Origin: Sphingobacterium pedocola
GTDB taxonomy: Bacteria; Bacteroidota; Bacteroidia; Sphingobacteriales; Sphingobacteriaceae
NCBI RefSeq assembly: GCF_015209965.1
Contig: NZ_MU158690.1
Span: forward strand, 946,605 to 1,010,604
Length of the DNA stretch: 64,000 nucleotides
Direction of reading: 5' to 3'
Shown here: positions 19,230-28,483 of the stretch, one piece after another
Layout of the letters: each line of letters starts with the position of its first letter
Numbering within the stretch: position 1 is the first letter of the stretch
Notes under the pieces: generated by a model
Seen by the model: only the letters and a program-made list of their open reading frames with translations
The model's database searches: none
Told to the model about the DNA's origin: nothing
Position numbers and translations under genes: made by a program

Positions 19230-19347
19230 GACGTGAAACTCGGGACACGTAAATCTACGAATTTGTTAGGAAATGAAAAATAGGATTTAAATTTCTGCTA
19301 AACAAGTATTTATCGTGCCTGTGGCCAACGGGGTAACAAAATGATCG

Positions 19348-19363
19348 TGTTAATTAATGTTAA
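19348..19363. promoter_or_regulatory. Candidate OmpR-type binding site (direct repeat)
   Basis: TGTTAA occurs at 19348-19353 and 19358-19363, a 10-bp offset typical of tandem OmpR/PhoB half-sites. It lies between the divergent regulator and RND operon. The sequence is AT-rich, so chance cannot be excluded. Confidence 0.4.
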
Positions 19364-19401
19364 GTGGTATAATAATTGAGAAATGAGACGTTAATAGAGT
19401 G

Positions 19402-19423
19402 TATGTAATAAATATATTACATA
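19402..19423. promoter_or_regulatory. Inverted repeat just upstream of the RND adaptor
   Basis: TATGTAAT (19402-19409) and ATTACATA (19416-19423) are perfect inverted arms with a 6-bp spacer. The site ends 12-27 bp before the candidate starts, so it could be an operator for a dimeric repressor or a 5'-leader hairpin. Confidence 0.45.
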
Positions 19424-19450
19424 AGAATAGAAACATTGAAAGGACATATA

Positions 19451-20617
19451 GTGAATCGTATCATTTTATCAACATTAACTGGCTCATTTATTTTATTTAG
19501 CTCCATTTTCCTAACGGTAGCTTGTACGGATGGAAAATCGAAAGAAAAAGAAGCATCAACTAAAGCCCTTGCGCTTCCTGTCCACGTGGTAGAGCGAACG
19601 GATGCCGTTACCGTAAAGGATTATCTGGGAACCATTGAAGGAAAGGTCAATGTGGAAGTCCGTCCGCAAGTGGAGGGTTTATTGCAGGAAATCTATGTAG
19701 ATGAAGGGGCTTATGTGCAGAAGGGGCAGAAATTATTTAAGGTAGATCCTTCCACGTATCAGGAGAACCTGAACAATATGGTAGCTACTGAGCACGTGGC
19801 GCAAGCTAAACTGAAGAACGCACAGCTGGAGATGGATCGATTAAAGCCGTTGGTTGCCAATGAGGTGATTTCGGATGTGAGGCTGGCAGCGGCGCAGGCG
19901 GAGTACCAGGTTGCCAAAGCGACCCTAGACCAAGCCGCAGCGGCGGTGCGAACGGCACAGATCAGTAAGGACTTCACGATTATTACAGCTCCGGTGAGCG
20001 GTTATATCGGGCGTATACCGAAGCGTGTCGGTAATCTGGTGACGAAGGGAGACAAAGAACCGCTGACCTATCTGTCCGACATTAAAGAGGTATACGTCTA
20101 TTTCGCGATGAACGAGTCCGACTTTTTGTACTTTTCCAAGGCGCAAGCACGCAAAGACAGCGCAGAGGGGCGACAGTATAACCAGCATCACAAGTTGACC
20201 TTTCCTGAAGTAACGTTGGTATTAGCCGATGGTGAGGCGTACGAGAAGAAAGGACTTGTTGATGCCGTAAACGGTCAGGTCGACCGAGCTACCGGTGCAA
20301 TTTCCCTCCGTGCTACCTTTTCGAATAAGGACAACATATTGCGCTCGGGTAGTAGCGGTACGTTAAAAATATCGGAAGTCAGGGAAGATGTGTTACAAAT
20401 ACCTCAGGTGTCGACGACGCAATTGCAGGACAAAACTTTTGTTTTCGTGGTCGATAGCACCAACCGCGCAAAACGTAGAAACATCACGATCGCTGGGCAA
20501 AGCAAAGATAAATACATTGTCTCGGATGGTATCCATTCTGGTGATCGGGTGATTTTGAGCGGATTTGACAAGCTCACCGACGGATCCCTGATTATGCCGG
20601 TCGCACAGTCAAACTAA
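19451..20617 (+). CDS. HAE1-type RND efflux periplasmic adaptor lipoprotein (AcrA/MexA-like)
   Basis: A membrane-fusion protein joining an inner-membrane RND pump to an outer-membrane channel. The frame extends to a TTG at 19436, but AAAGGA at 19438-19443 is well placed for the GTG at 19451, which then gives a normal lipoprotein signal peptide ending in the lipobox LTVAC. The lipoyl/barrel-sandwich halves are EVRPQVEGLLQEIYVDEGAYVQ and TAPVSGYIGRIPKRVGNLV, with an alpha-helical hairpin between them and beta-barrel and membrane-proximal domains after. It is the first gene of an adaptor-pump-channel operon with 65 bp to the pump gene. Confidence 0.92.
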   Translation: MNRIILSTLTGSFILFSSIFLTVACTDGKSKEKEASTKALALPVHVVERTDAVTVKDYLGTIEGKVNVEVRPQVEGLLQEIYVDEGAYVQKGQKLFKVDPSTYQENLNNMVATEHVAQAKLKNAQLEMDRLKPLVANEVISDVRLAAAQAEYQVAKATLDQAAAAVRTAQISKDFTIITAPVSGYIGRIPKRVGNLVTKGDKEPLTYLSDIKEVYVYFAMNESDFLYFSKAQARKDSAEGRQYNQHHKLTFPEVTLVLADGEAYEKKGLVDAVNGQVDRATGAISLRATFSNKDNILRSGSSGTLKISEVREDVLQIPQVSTTQLQDKTFVFVVDSTNRAKRRNITIAGQSKDKYIVSDGIHSGDRVILSGFDKLTDGSLIMPVAQSN

Positions 20618-20682
20618 TTTCTTAAACGCAAATCAGCCGATCTGCAAATCCGCCGATCGGAAAATATGCTACGCAAATAATT

Positions 20683-23600
20683 ATGTTGAAAACATTTATT
20701 AGCCGTCCGGTATTAGCTACCGTGATTTCTATCTTATTGGTTATTCTAGGCTTGGTGTCGATGAAATTACTGCCGGTCACACGTTTTCCGGAAATAGCGC
20801 CGCCCAGTGTGGTGGTTTCGCTGAGTTACCCCGGAGCAAACTCAGAAACTGTCGCCAAAAGTGTACTGCTTCCTATTGAGGAAGCAATCAATGGTGTGGA
20901 GGATATGACGTACATCCGATCTACGGCCTCTAACTCGGGATCAGGATCTGTCGTTGTTTTCTTTAAAACCGGCACGAATCCGGATATTGCATCCGTTAAT
21001 GTGCAGACGCGCATCTCCCGGGCAATCAGTTCTATTCCCGCCGAAGTAAACGAAGCGGGCGTAACCGTCATGCCGCGACAGAGTGGTGTCATCATGACCA
21101 TTAACTTGTATTCGGATCATCAGGATAGTTTATATGATGAAACCTTCTTGCAGGCCTATGCACAGATTAATCTCATGCGCCCCTTGCTTCGCGTAGACGG
21201 CGTTGCACAGGTGTCGCGCCTAGGGGCACGTGACTACGCCATGCGGCTGTGGCTCAACCCGGAAAAACTGGCCTTGTACAATTTAGTTCCTAAAGATGTG
21301 ATGACCGCCATATCGGATCAGAACTTTGAAATTGCTCCCGGGAAATTTGGTGAAACATCAGATGAGGTATTTGAAACCGTGATTCGGCATAAGGGACGTT
21401 TTAGCCAGCCTGAGGAATTCGAAAATGTAGTAATAAAGACGAATGTAGATGGCTCCGTCTTATACCTCAAAGATATTGCCCGGATCGAATTTGGGGCAAC
21501 TAACCTGAATTCGGATAACAAGGTGGACGGGTATCCAGGACTTACACTTAACCTAACACAAACGAGTGGATCCAATGCCCATGATATCGATTTGGCGGTA
21601 CGTGCGCTTCTGGAACAACAGGCTAAGTCTTTTCCCGAAGGAATAAAGTACGACATCACCTATTCGGTGCGGGATCAGATTGATGAATCGATTAACCAGG
21701 TGAAGCACACGCTTTTTGAAGCCTTTATATTGGTATTTATTATTGTTTTTATCTTCCTTCAGGATCTGCGCTCCACGTTGATTCCGGCTATCGCTATTCC
21801 GGTCTCGCTCGTGGGAACATTTTTCTTCTTGCAGCTTTTTGGTTTTTCGCTCAACGTACTGACCATGTTTGCCTTGGTGCTGGCAATTGGTATCGTTGTA
21901 GATGATGCCATCGTCGTGGTCGAAGCGATCCATCAGAAGATGCATAGTACCGGATTAAAAGCCAAGGCCGCGACCTTAATCACCATGTCGGAAATTACAG
22001 GAGCGATATTGTCGATCACCTTGGTGATGGCGGCGGTGTTCTTGCCCGTCGGATTTATGGAGGGACCGGCCGGGGTATTTTATCGGCAATTTGCGTACAC
22101 ATTGGCTACGGCGATCCTAATATCAGCGCTTAATGCACTGACCTTAAGTCCGGCTTTATGCGCGCTACTACTCAAACCTCCGCATATGCATCCAGAGAAT
22201 GAAGAGCTAAAGCAAAACAAATTCAACGCATTCAAATCAAGGTTTTTTACGGCCTTCAATACGTCCTTCGATCGGCTGACAGAGAGGTATATTAAAGGTG
22301 TGGGCTTCTTGATAAAAAACAACGCAATCGCTTGGGGCGGATTGCTTACTGTAACGCTCTTAGGAGCTTTCTTAATGATTCAATCGCCTAAGAGCTTTAT
22401 TCCAACAGAAGACGATGGTTTTATTACCTATAACTTAGCCATGCCCCCAGGGGCATCACTCGCGCGAACAACCCAGGTGCTACGCCGGGCGGACAGCATC
22501 CTGCGCCAGCGCAAAGAGGTAGCAGGGATGACCACGGTATCCGGATTTAACGCGCTCGACGGGAGTTCGAGTGCAGCTTTTGCAGCTGGATATATCAATC
22601 TCTTCCCACATGCCGATCGTAAAGGAATCAGAAACATTAATGCATTCATGGACACGATAAGAAGTGATTTGGCACAATTGCACGAAGCAAAATTTACGGT
22701 ATTCCCTAGACCTACTGTGCAGGGGTTTGGCGATTTTTCGGGAATTGAACTCGTATTACAGGATAGACTCGACGGCGATATTCGCGATTTCACCACTATC
22801 GCAGATACCTTTATTAATCAGCTGAACGAGTTACCGGAAATTGGAAATGCCTATACGAGTTTTAAAGCTAATTTCCCACAGTACACGGTGGATATTGATG
22901 CGGTAAAAGCAAAATCTTTGGGAGTAGATATCAGAGATCTGATGTCGACCATCCGTACGTATTTCGCCCGTGTCCAGGCTGGGGATTTCAGTCGCTTTGG
23001 CCGTCAATATAGGGTGTATGTGCAGGCTGATTTCGATTATCGGAAGGATCCAGAATCGTTTAATTCTATTTTTGTGCGCAGCAAATCTGGAGAGATGGTT
23101 CCGGTAAACACCTTGCTGTCCTTGGAGAAAGCAATTGGGCCAGAGACCATCACCCGTTACAACCTCTACAATGCCATTGCTGTAAATGCCGAACCTGCAG
23201 ATGGATACAGTACTGGAGATGCGATGGAAGCGATTCAGCGTTTGGCAGACGAACAGCTGCCGGGAAATTATGGTTTCGAGTGGACGGGAATGAGCTTTGA
23301 AGAGAGCCAGTCGAGTTCGCAGACCATTTTGATATTTGCCCTCAGTATACTCTTTGTGTATTTTCTGCTGGCCGCACAATATGAAAGTTATATCCTGCCA
23401 TGGGCGGTACTGTTATCCATCCCCGTCGGATTAATTGGTGTATATGCTACTATTGCATTGGTTGGACTGGAAAATAATATTTATGTACAGGTCGGATTGA
23501 TTATGCTGATCGGACTGTTGGCTAAAAATGCCATCTTGATCGTCGAATTTGCCGTACAGGAACGAAATAAGGGAATGAGCATTGTAGAGGCTGCTATTTC

Positions 23601-23847
23601 GGGCGCCAAACTACGACTTCGCCCCATACTGATGACAAGTCTGGCTTTTGTTGCCGGATTGATTCCTTTAATGTGGACCGTTGGGCCATCTGCAATCGGT
23701 AATCATTCGATAAGCTTTAGCGCTGCCGGTGGGATGTTAATAGGCGTAATATTAGGTGTACTGATTATTCCTGTTCTGTTCGTTGTATTTAAAGGATTGG
23801 ACGAAAAACTGAGTGACAAATTTAATACAGCGGATGATAATGAATAG
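20683..23847 (+). CDS. HAE1-type RND multidrug efflux permease (AcrB-like)
   Basis: A 1054-residue proton-driven inner-membrane pump of the AcrB/MexB class, exporting hydrophobic or amphiphilic compounds. Twelve transmembrane segments and two large periplasmic loops are apparent. The proton-relay pair Asp407-Asp408 (AIGIVVDDAIVVVE) falls at the same positions as in E. coli AcrB. Other family motifs are LSYPGANSETV, YDITYSVRDQIDESI, FEWTGMSFEE and LLAKNAILIVEF. The final codons overlap the outer-membrane channel gene. Substrates cannot be deduced from the sequence. Confidence 0.95.
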   Translation: MLKTFISRPVLATVISILLVILGLVSMKLLPVTRFPEIAPPSVVVSLSYPGANSETVAKSVLLPIEEAINGVEDMTYIRSTASNSGSGSVVVFFKTGTNPDIASVNVQTRISRAISSIPAEVNEAGVTVMPRQSGVIMTINLYSDHQDSLYDETFLQAYAQINLMRPLLRVDGVAQVSRLGARDYAMRLWLNPEKLALYNLVPKDVMTAISDQNFEIAPGKFGETSDEVFETVIRHKGRFSQPEEFENVVIKTNVDGSVLYLKDIARIEFGATNLNSDNKVDGYPGLTLNLTQTSGSNAHDIDLAVRALLEQQAKSFPEGIKYDITYSVRDQIDESINQVKHTLFEAFILVFIIVFIFLQDLRSTLIPAIAIPVSLVGTFFFLQLFGFSLNVLTMFALVLAIGIVVDDAIVVVEAIHQKMHSTGLKAKAATLITMSEITGAILSITLVMAAVFLPVGFMEGPAGVFYRQFAYTLATAILISALNALTLSPALCALLLKPPHMHPENEELKQNKFNAFKSRFFTAFNTSFDRLTERYIKGVGFLIKNNAIAWGGLLTVTLLGAFLMIQSPKSFIPTEDDGFITYNLAMPPGASLARTTQVLRRADSILRQRKEVAGMTTVSGFNALDGSSSAAFAAGYINLFPHADRKGIRNINAFMDTIRSDLAQLHEAKFTVFPRPTVQGFGDFSGIELVLQDRLDGDIRDFTTIADTFINQLNELPEIGNAYTSFKANFPQYTVDIDAVKAKSLGVDIRDLMSTIRTYFARVQAGDFSRFGRQYRVYVQADFDYRKDPESFNSIFVRSKSGEMVPVNTLLSLEKAIGPETITRYNLYNAIAVNAEPADGYSTGDAMEAIQRLADEQLPGNYGFEWTGMSFEESQSSSQTILIFALSILFVYFLLAAQYESYILPWAVLLSIPVGLIGVYATIALVGLENNIYVQVGLIMLIGLLAKNAILIVEFAVQERNKGMSIVEAAISGAKLRLRPILMTSLAFVAGLIPLMWTVGPSAIGNHSISFSAAGGMLIGVILGVLIIPVLFVVFKGLDEKLSDKFNTADDNE

Positions 23848-25303
23848 GCGTAAAATAGAAGGCTGGGCCATACTGGCCCTCGTTGTGGTAACATTAGTGG
23901 CAAGCTGTAAGGTTGGGCAGCGGTATGTGCAGCCTGATCTCCACGTGCCTAATGCATTTCGGGGAGATACGGTACATGCCGCAACAGATACGGTACACAC
24001 GGGAAGGGTACATTGGAATACATTTTTTAAAGATCCGACTCTAAAGAACTTAATCGATTCGGCACTAGTCCATAATAACGACCTGAAGGTGGCGTTGATA
24101 AATCTGGAAATTGCAAACCGGCAACTGCGGCAAAACCGAGCTAATTATCTGCCTAGTGTTGATGCTACGGTAGCGGGTGCAAATAGGCAGTGGCGCTCTT
24201 CGGAATTTAGCTCAGGTCCATCTTCTAAGTGGTATGATAAAATGCAGAAAGACGCGCCGCAGAATATGTTTATGTCTGTTTCGCAGTTTGGATCTGAAGT
24301 TAGTTTTAGCTGGGAACTGGATATATGGGGAAAGATCAGTAATCGGAATGACCAATTACTAGCGGAATACCTCGATACGTTTGAAGCGAAGAATGCCGTG
24401 CAAACGAGTATAATTGCGAACGTAGCCAAAGGTTATTTCAATCTGCTGATGCTGGATGCGAAGATTGAAGTCGCAAAGCGAAATGTGAGATTGAACGACA
24501 GTACCTTACGTATGATAGAACTGCAATACGAAGCAGGTGAAATCACTGCACTGGCGATCCAACAGACGGAGTCGCAGCGCTTATTGGCAGCTTCGTTGAT
24601 CCCTCAGCTGGAAAAGGAAATCTTTGTACAGGAAAATGCCTTACGTATATTGGCGGGCCAAATGCCGGACTCCATCCCTCGGGACGATAGCGCTTCGCAA
24701 GTATTTGCTGAAGATATGACCTTTACCCTAGCATCGCCGGTGGAGGTTATACGTAACCGTCCAGATGTCCGTTCTGCCGAACTGCAGCTGGTCGCAGCTA
24801 ACGCAAATGCAAACGTGGAGCAAGCAATGCGGTACCCTACATTGAGTATCGGCGGTTCCCTGGGCGTCAACGCCATGCTGCCTAAAAACTGGTTTAATAT
24901 TCCCGGCGCATTGCTCGGGGGTATTGCAGGGGACATTACCACACCTATTTTTAGGAATAAGACACTTAAGCTACGCTATGAAACTGCTCGACTGGAGCGC
25001 GATAAAGTGGAAATAGGTCTACAACAAACGGTAGTTGAGGCTATTAATGAAGTGTCTAATGCGGTAGTGACAGTTGAAAAGCAACGGGAAGAGTTGGAAT
25101 ATGCGCGAAGAAGGGTCGAGAACTCCCAACTCGCTGTGCGCAATGCAACCTTGCTTTTTAAAGGTGGTTACGCCAGTTATTTGGAGGTTATTACCGCGCA
25201 GAGTAATGCCCTGAGCAGTGATCTGGATCTAGCGGAACTGCGGCAACAACATTTGCAGTCGCACGTGGATTTATACCGTGCACTCGGGGGTGGCTGGAGA
25301 TAA
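23834..25303 (+). CDS. RND outer-membrane channel lipoprotein (OprM/NodT family)
   Basis: A TolC-like outer-membrane factor completing the tripartite pump. The frame opens with a GTG at 23813, but ATG codons at 23834 and 23840 give a proper lipoprotein signal peptide (WAILALVVVTLVASC), so one of these is the likely start, overlapping the pump gene by 8-14 bp. Typical features are VGQRYVQPDL near the N-terminus, two long coiled-coil repeats, ELDIWGKISNRN and the PTLSIGG/GYASYLEVITAQ motifs. Translational coupling to the pump is likely. Confidence 0.93.
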   Translation: MIMNRRKIEGWAILALVVVTLVASCKVGQRYVQPDLHVPNAFRGDTVHAATDTVHTGRVHWNTFFKDPTLKNLIDSALVHNNDLKVALINLEIANRQLRQNRANYLPSVDATVAGANRQWRSSEFSSGPSSKWYDKMQKDAPQNMFMSVSQFGSEVSFSWELDIWGKISNRNDQLLAEYLDTFEAKNAVQTSIIANVAKGYFNLLMLDAKIEVAKRNVRLNDSTLRMIELQYEAGEITALAIQQTESQRLLAASLIPQLEKEIFVQENALRILAGQMPDSIPRDDSASQVFAEDMTFTLASPVEVIRNRPDVRSAELQLVAANANANVEQAMRYPTLSIGGSLGVNAMLPKNWFNIPGALLGGIAGDITTPIFRNKTLKLRYETARLERDKVEIGLQQTVVEAINEVSNAVVTVEKQREELEYARRRVENSQLAVRNATLLFKGGYASYLEVITAQSNALSSDLDLAELRQQHLQSHVDLYRALGGGWR

Positions 25304-25307
25304 GGAT

Positions 25308-25345
25308 ATCCCGCCATCCAGCGTTAACGCTAAACGACGGGAAGG
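25308..25345. terminator. Candidate terminator between convergent efflux operons
   Basis: The perfect palindrome AGCGTTAACGCT (25320-25331) lies inside outer arms CCCG and CGGG in the 46-bp gap between the two convergent RND operons. No T-run is present, so termination is uncertain. Confidence 0.4.
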
Positions 25346-25349
25346 AAAA

Positions 25350-28300
25350 CTAAACTGTGCCGGAATTCCGCGACGGGGATGGGTTTGCTTTGGGATCTTT
25401 GCGGTAGGCCAGGTAAAATAAGACCGGCAGAATCGCAAAAGAGAGCACCAAACAGATGAGGAGTCCGCCGACAATCATGATCGCTAATGGCTTCTGGATT
25501 TCGGAACCCATTCCGTGCGACAGCGCAGCAGGTAATAGCCCCATGGACCCCAATAACGCAATCATAACCACGGGACGGATCCTGCTCTTAACACCCTCTT
25601 CTATAGATTTGACCAGTCCTATCTTTCGCTGCAGGTTGTGCTTCATGATGCCAATGAGCACGATACCGTCAATAGTTGCTACACCAAACAGGATGATGAA
25701 TCCGATACCAGCGGATATGCCGAAGATTGTACCGGTGATCCAGAGTGAGAGAAAGCCGCCGATAAAGGCAAAGGGCAGGGTCACCGAAGCGATCATCGTA
25801 TCTTTTACATTACCAAAATTGGCATAGAGCAGCAATAATATTAATATCAGGGAGACGGGCACGACGGTCATGAGCTGCTTGGTAGAGCGTTCTTTACTCT
25901 CAAATTCTCCCGCCCACACCATGTGGTTTTCTTTAGGCAGTTTCACCTCATTTGCCACCACGGCCTTGGCTTCGTCGATCGTACTGCCGAGGTCTCTTCC
26001 TTCAATACTGAATCCGATGCCGATATAGCGGCTATTGCCCTCGCGGTAGATAAATGCCGGTCCGGTTTTGTAACCGATCGTCGCAATTTCCTGTAGCGGT
26101 ACGCTGTGATTGTTGCTGGTCGGAATCAGGATGTTGCCGATTTTTTCGGGAGAATCCCGGTACTGTTCTTCGAACCGAATAACTACATCGAACTGCCGGT
26201 CCTGTTCAAAGAACTTGGTGGCAGATTGTCCGCCAATCGTCATTTCGATCACGGCTTGCACATCGGCTGTTGATACGCCATATTTTGCCATCTTGGAATC
26301 GTGCAGCTGGATCCGGAGTTCGGGCAAACCGAGATTACGGTATACGTTGAGATCAGTTATACCGTCGACTTTTCCGATTGATGCTGCCACTTGGTCTGCA
26401 TATTTTTCTAGATCACTGAGGTCTTCGCCGAATATTTTGATGACCAGCGCGCTCTTTACGCCAGCCACATATTCTTCAACATTATCTTGGATCGGCTGAC
26501 TGAAACCAAAGGTGATACCGGGGTAGTGATTGAGCAGACCGCGGATCTCCTGCACAATCTCTGGCTTCGAGAGGCCACGCGACCATTCGCCCTCGTCTTG
26601 CAGCTGTACATTAAACTCAATATTGAAAAATCCGGTTGGATCGGTACCATCATTGGGCCGGCCGGTCTGTGTAAGGATGAAACTGATTTCGGATACACTG
26701 TCCAACAGTATATTTTTCATTTCCTGGGTTAGTTTTGTAGACTCTTCCAGGCTAATGCTGTTGGGCAAGGTGGCGCGTACGTAAATCGCGCCTTCATTCA
26801 ATTTTGGCAAAAACTCAGATCCATAGTTCGAAAAACGTACGACACACAGGGCTAGTATGGCCAGAAAGATGGCAATGGTCGTCTTGCCGTGCCGAAAGGC
26901 ATGGTGATATAGCCCATAGATGGTGCGATGAAAGAAGCGTGTAATGATATTTTCTTTTTCTTCGATATTTTTCGTGAAGAGCAGCTTACACATCGCCGGG
27001 ACGTACGTAAGACTCAAGATCAGGGACCCCAATAAGGCGTAGCCTAGGGTGAAAGCCAATGGCGTAAACATTTTGCCCTCTACTTTTTGAAAGGAGAAAA
27101 TCGGTAATAAGGCTACGATAAGAATGAGCAAGGCAAAGGAGATGTGCGAAGCTACACTATTGGTGCTTTTCTTGATGATACCCATCTTGCTCATCTTGGC
27201 AAAACGATCCGGACCGACGCGTTTTGAAGTGGCGGCTAAGGCGACGAATACCGTTTCAACAATGACTAGCGTACCTTCGAGCAACAGTCCAAAGTCAAGG
27301 GATCCCATCGATATCAGGTTGGCGGGTAATCCCTGGACACGCAACATGATAATGGCAAACAGGAAGGCCAGTGGGATTACGGAAGCGACAATCAAGGTAG
27401 ACTTCCAGTTATATAAAAAGATAAAGACGATGAGCGAAACCAGCAGGATACCTTCTATCATATTTTTCGATACAGTCTTTATCGTATTGTCAACAAGTTT
27501 CGTGCGGTCGATGACAGGTTCGATCTTGACGTTATCGGGGAGGGTGCGTTCGTTGAGTTCGGTTATTTTAGTTTTTAACCGTTCCACCACATCCGAAGGG
27601 TTTTCTCCACGTAGCATCACGACGATACCTTGTACCAGATCATCTTGTTGGTTTAGGCCAACTTGGCCAAGGCGGGGCTTATGGGATATCTCAACCTCTG
27701 CCACATTTTTAATCAAGATAGGAGTCGACCCGTTAAGCTGTATGGTAATATTTTCGATATCTTCTAACTTGTCGAGTAGGCCCACACCCCGTACAACATA
27801 GGTTTGGTCGCCTTGCTGGATAATGTCTCCACCGACATTGATATTGGATTTGGAGACGGCTTCGTATACGTCTAACGGTGAAAGTGCGTAATTTTTCAGT
27901 TGCGTAGGGTTGATCTTTATTTCGTAGATCTTTTCTTCTCCACCGAAACTGATGACATCTGCAACACCCGCTACACCGAGTAACTCGCGTTCGATCACCC
28001 AATCCTGCAATGCAGTTACTTCCTTGATCGGAAGATCGCTTTGTATGACATAACGAAAAATTTCCCCGGTCGCACCTGAAGGCGGTTCGATGGAAGGCTC
28101 GGCACCTTCGGGGAGTTCAACCCCGGCGAGTTTATTAGAAACATACTGCTGCGCATAGAAATCTTCTACGCCGTCTTCAAATTGTACAGTAACGACGGAT
28201 AACCCGAAAAGGGATACAGAGCGCACATCCGTCTTGCGCGGTATACTGTTCATGACCTTAGAGACAGGCAGAGTAACCAGTTTTTCGATCTCTTCGGCAC

Positions 28301-28478
28301 TTCTGCCGGGCCACTGCGTAATGACGCGCGCGCGGGTATTGGTCACGTCGGGAAAAGCTTCGATCGGTGTGTGTATGTAGGCATATATCCCACCACTTAA
28401 GAGGGCAATCGTAGCCATGAGTACGAAGACCGCATTTTTCAAGGAGAATGAAACGATGCCCTTTACAAGTTTGTGCAT
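25350..28478 (-). CDS. Heavy-metal RND efflux permease (CzcA/CusA family)
   Basis: A 1042-residue HME-type RND pump exporting metal cations from the periplasm or cytoplasm. The N-terminal motif PIEAFPDVTNTRARVITQWPG is diagnostic for CzcA/CusA. The proton-relay segment in TM4 is DFGLLLEGTLVIVE: Asp395 and Glu408 correspond to CzcA Asp402 and Glu415, but the position of Asp408 is Glu401. It ends in a 12-TM C-half (FGVATIDGIVLIGI). Its start lies 5 bp beyond the adaptor stop, so adaptor, channel and pump form one minus-strand operon in the order channel, adaptor, pump. The metal (Cu, Ag, Zn, Co or Cd) cannot be assigned. Confidence 0.93.
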   Translation of the reverse strand: MHKLVKGIVSFSLKNAVFVLMATIALLSGGIYAYIHTPIEAFPDVTNTRARVITQWPGRSAEEIEKLVTLPVSKVMNSIPRKTDVRSVSLFGLSVVTVQFEDGVEDFYAQQYVSNKLAGVELPEGAEPSIEPPSGATGEIFRYVIQSDLPIKEVTALQDWVIERELLGVAGVADVISFGGEEKIYEIKINPTQLKNYALSPLDVYEAVSKSNINVGGDIIQQGDQTYVVRGVGLLDKLEDIENITIQLNGSTPILIKNVAEVEISHKPRLGQVGLNQQDDLVQGIVVMLRGENPSDVVERLKTKITELNERTLPDNVKIEPVIDRTKLVDNTIKTVSKNMIEGILLVSLIVFIFLYNWKSTLIVASVIPLAFLFAIIMLRVQGLPANLISMGSLDFGLLLEGTLVIVETVFVALAATSKRVGPDRFAKMSKMGIIKKSTNSVASHISFALLILIVALLPIFSFQKVEGKMFTPLAFTLGYALLGSLILSLTYVPAMCKLLFTKNIEEKENIITRFFHRTIYGLYHHAFRHGKTTIAIFLAILALCVVRFSNYGSEFLPKLNEGAIYVRATLPNSISLEESTKLTQEMKNILLDSVSEISFILTQTGRPNDGTDPTGFFNIEFNVQLQDEGEWSRGLSKPEIVQEIRGLLNHYPGITFGFSQPIQDNVEEYVAGVKSALVIKIFGEDLSDLEKYADQVAASIGKVDGITDLNVYRNLGLPELRIQLHDSKMAKYGVSTADVQAVIEMTIGGQSATKFFEQDRQFDVVIRFEEQYRDSPEKIGNILIPTSNNHSVPLQEIATIGYKTGPAFIYREGNSRYIGIGFSIEGRDLGSTIDEAKAVVANEVKLPKENHMVWAGEFESKERSTKQLMTVVPVSLILILLLLYANFGNVKDTMIASVTLPFAFIGGFLSLWITGTIFGISAGIGFIILFGVATIDGIVLIGIMKHNLQRKIGLVKSIEEGVKSRIRPVVMIALLGSMGLLPAALSHGMGSEIQKPLAIMIVGGLLICLVLSFAILPVLFYLAYRKDPKANPSPSRNSGTV

Positions 28479-28483
28479 AATAC

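Noticed and set aside
27124..27801. 225-codon ORF antisense to the CzcA/CusA-like pump
   Set aside because: The pump frame is complete and conserved; the antisense frame is low in complexity and matches no family.
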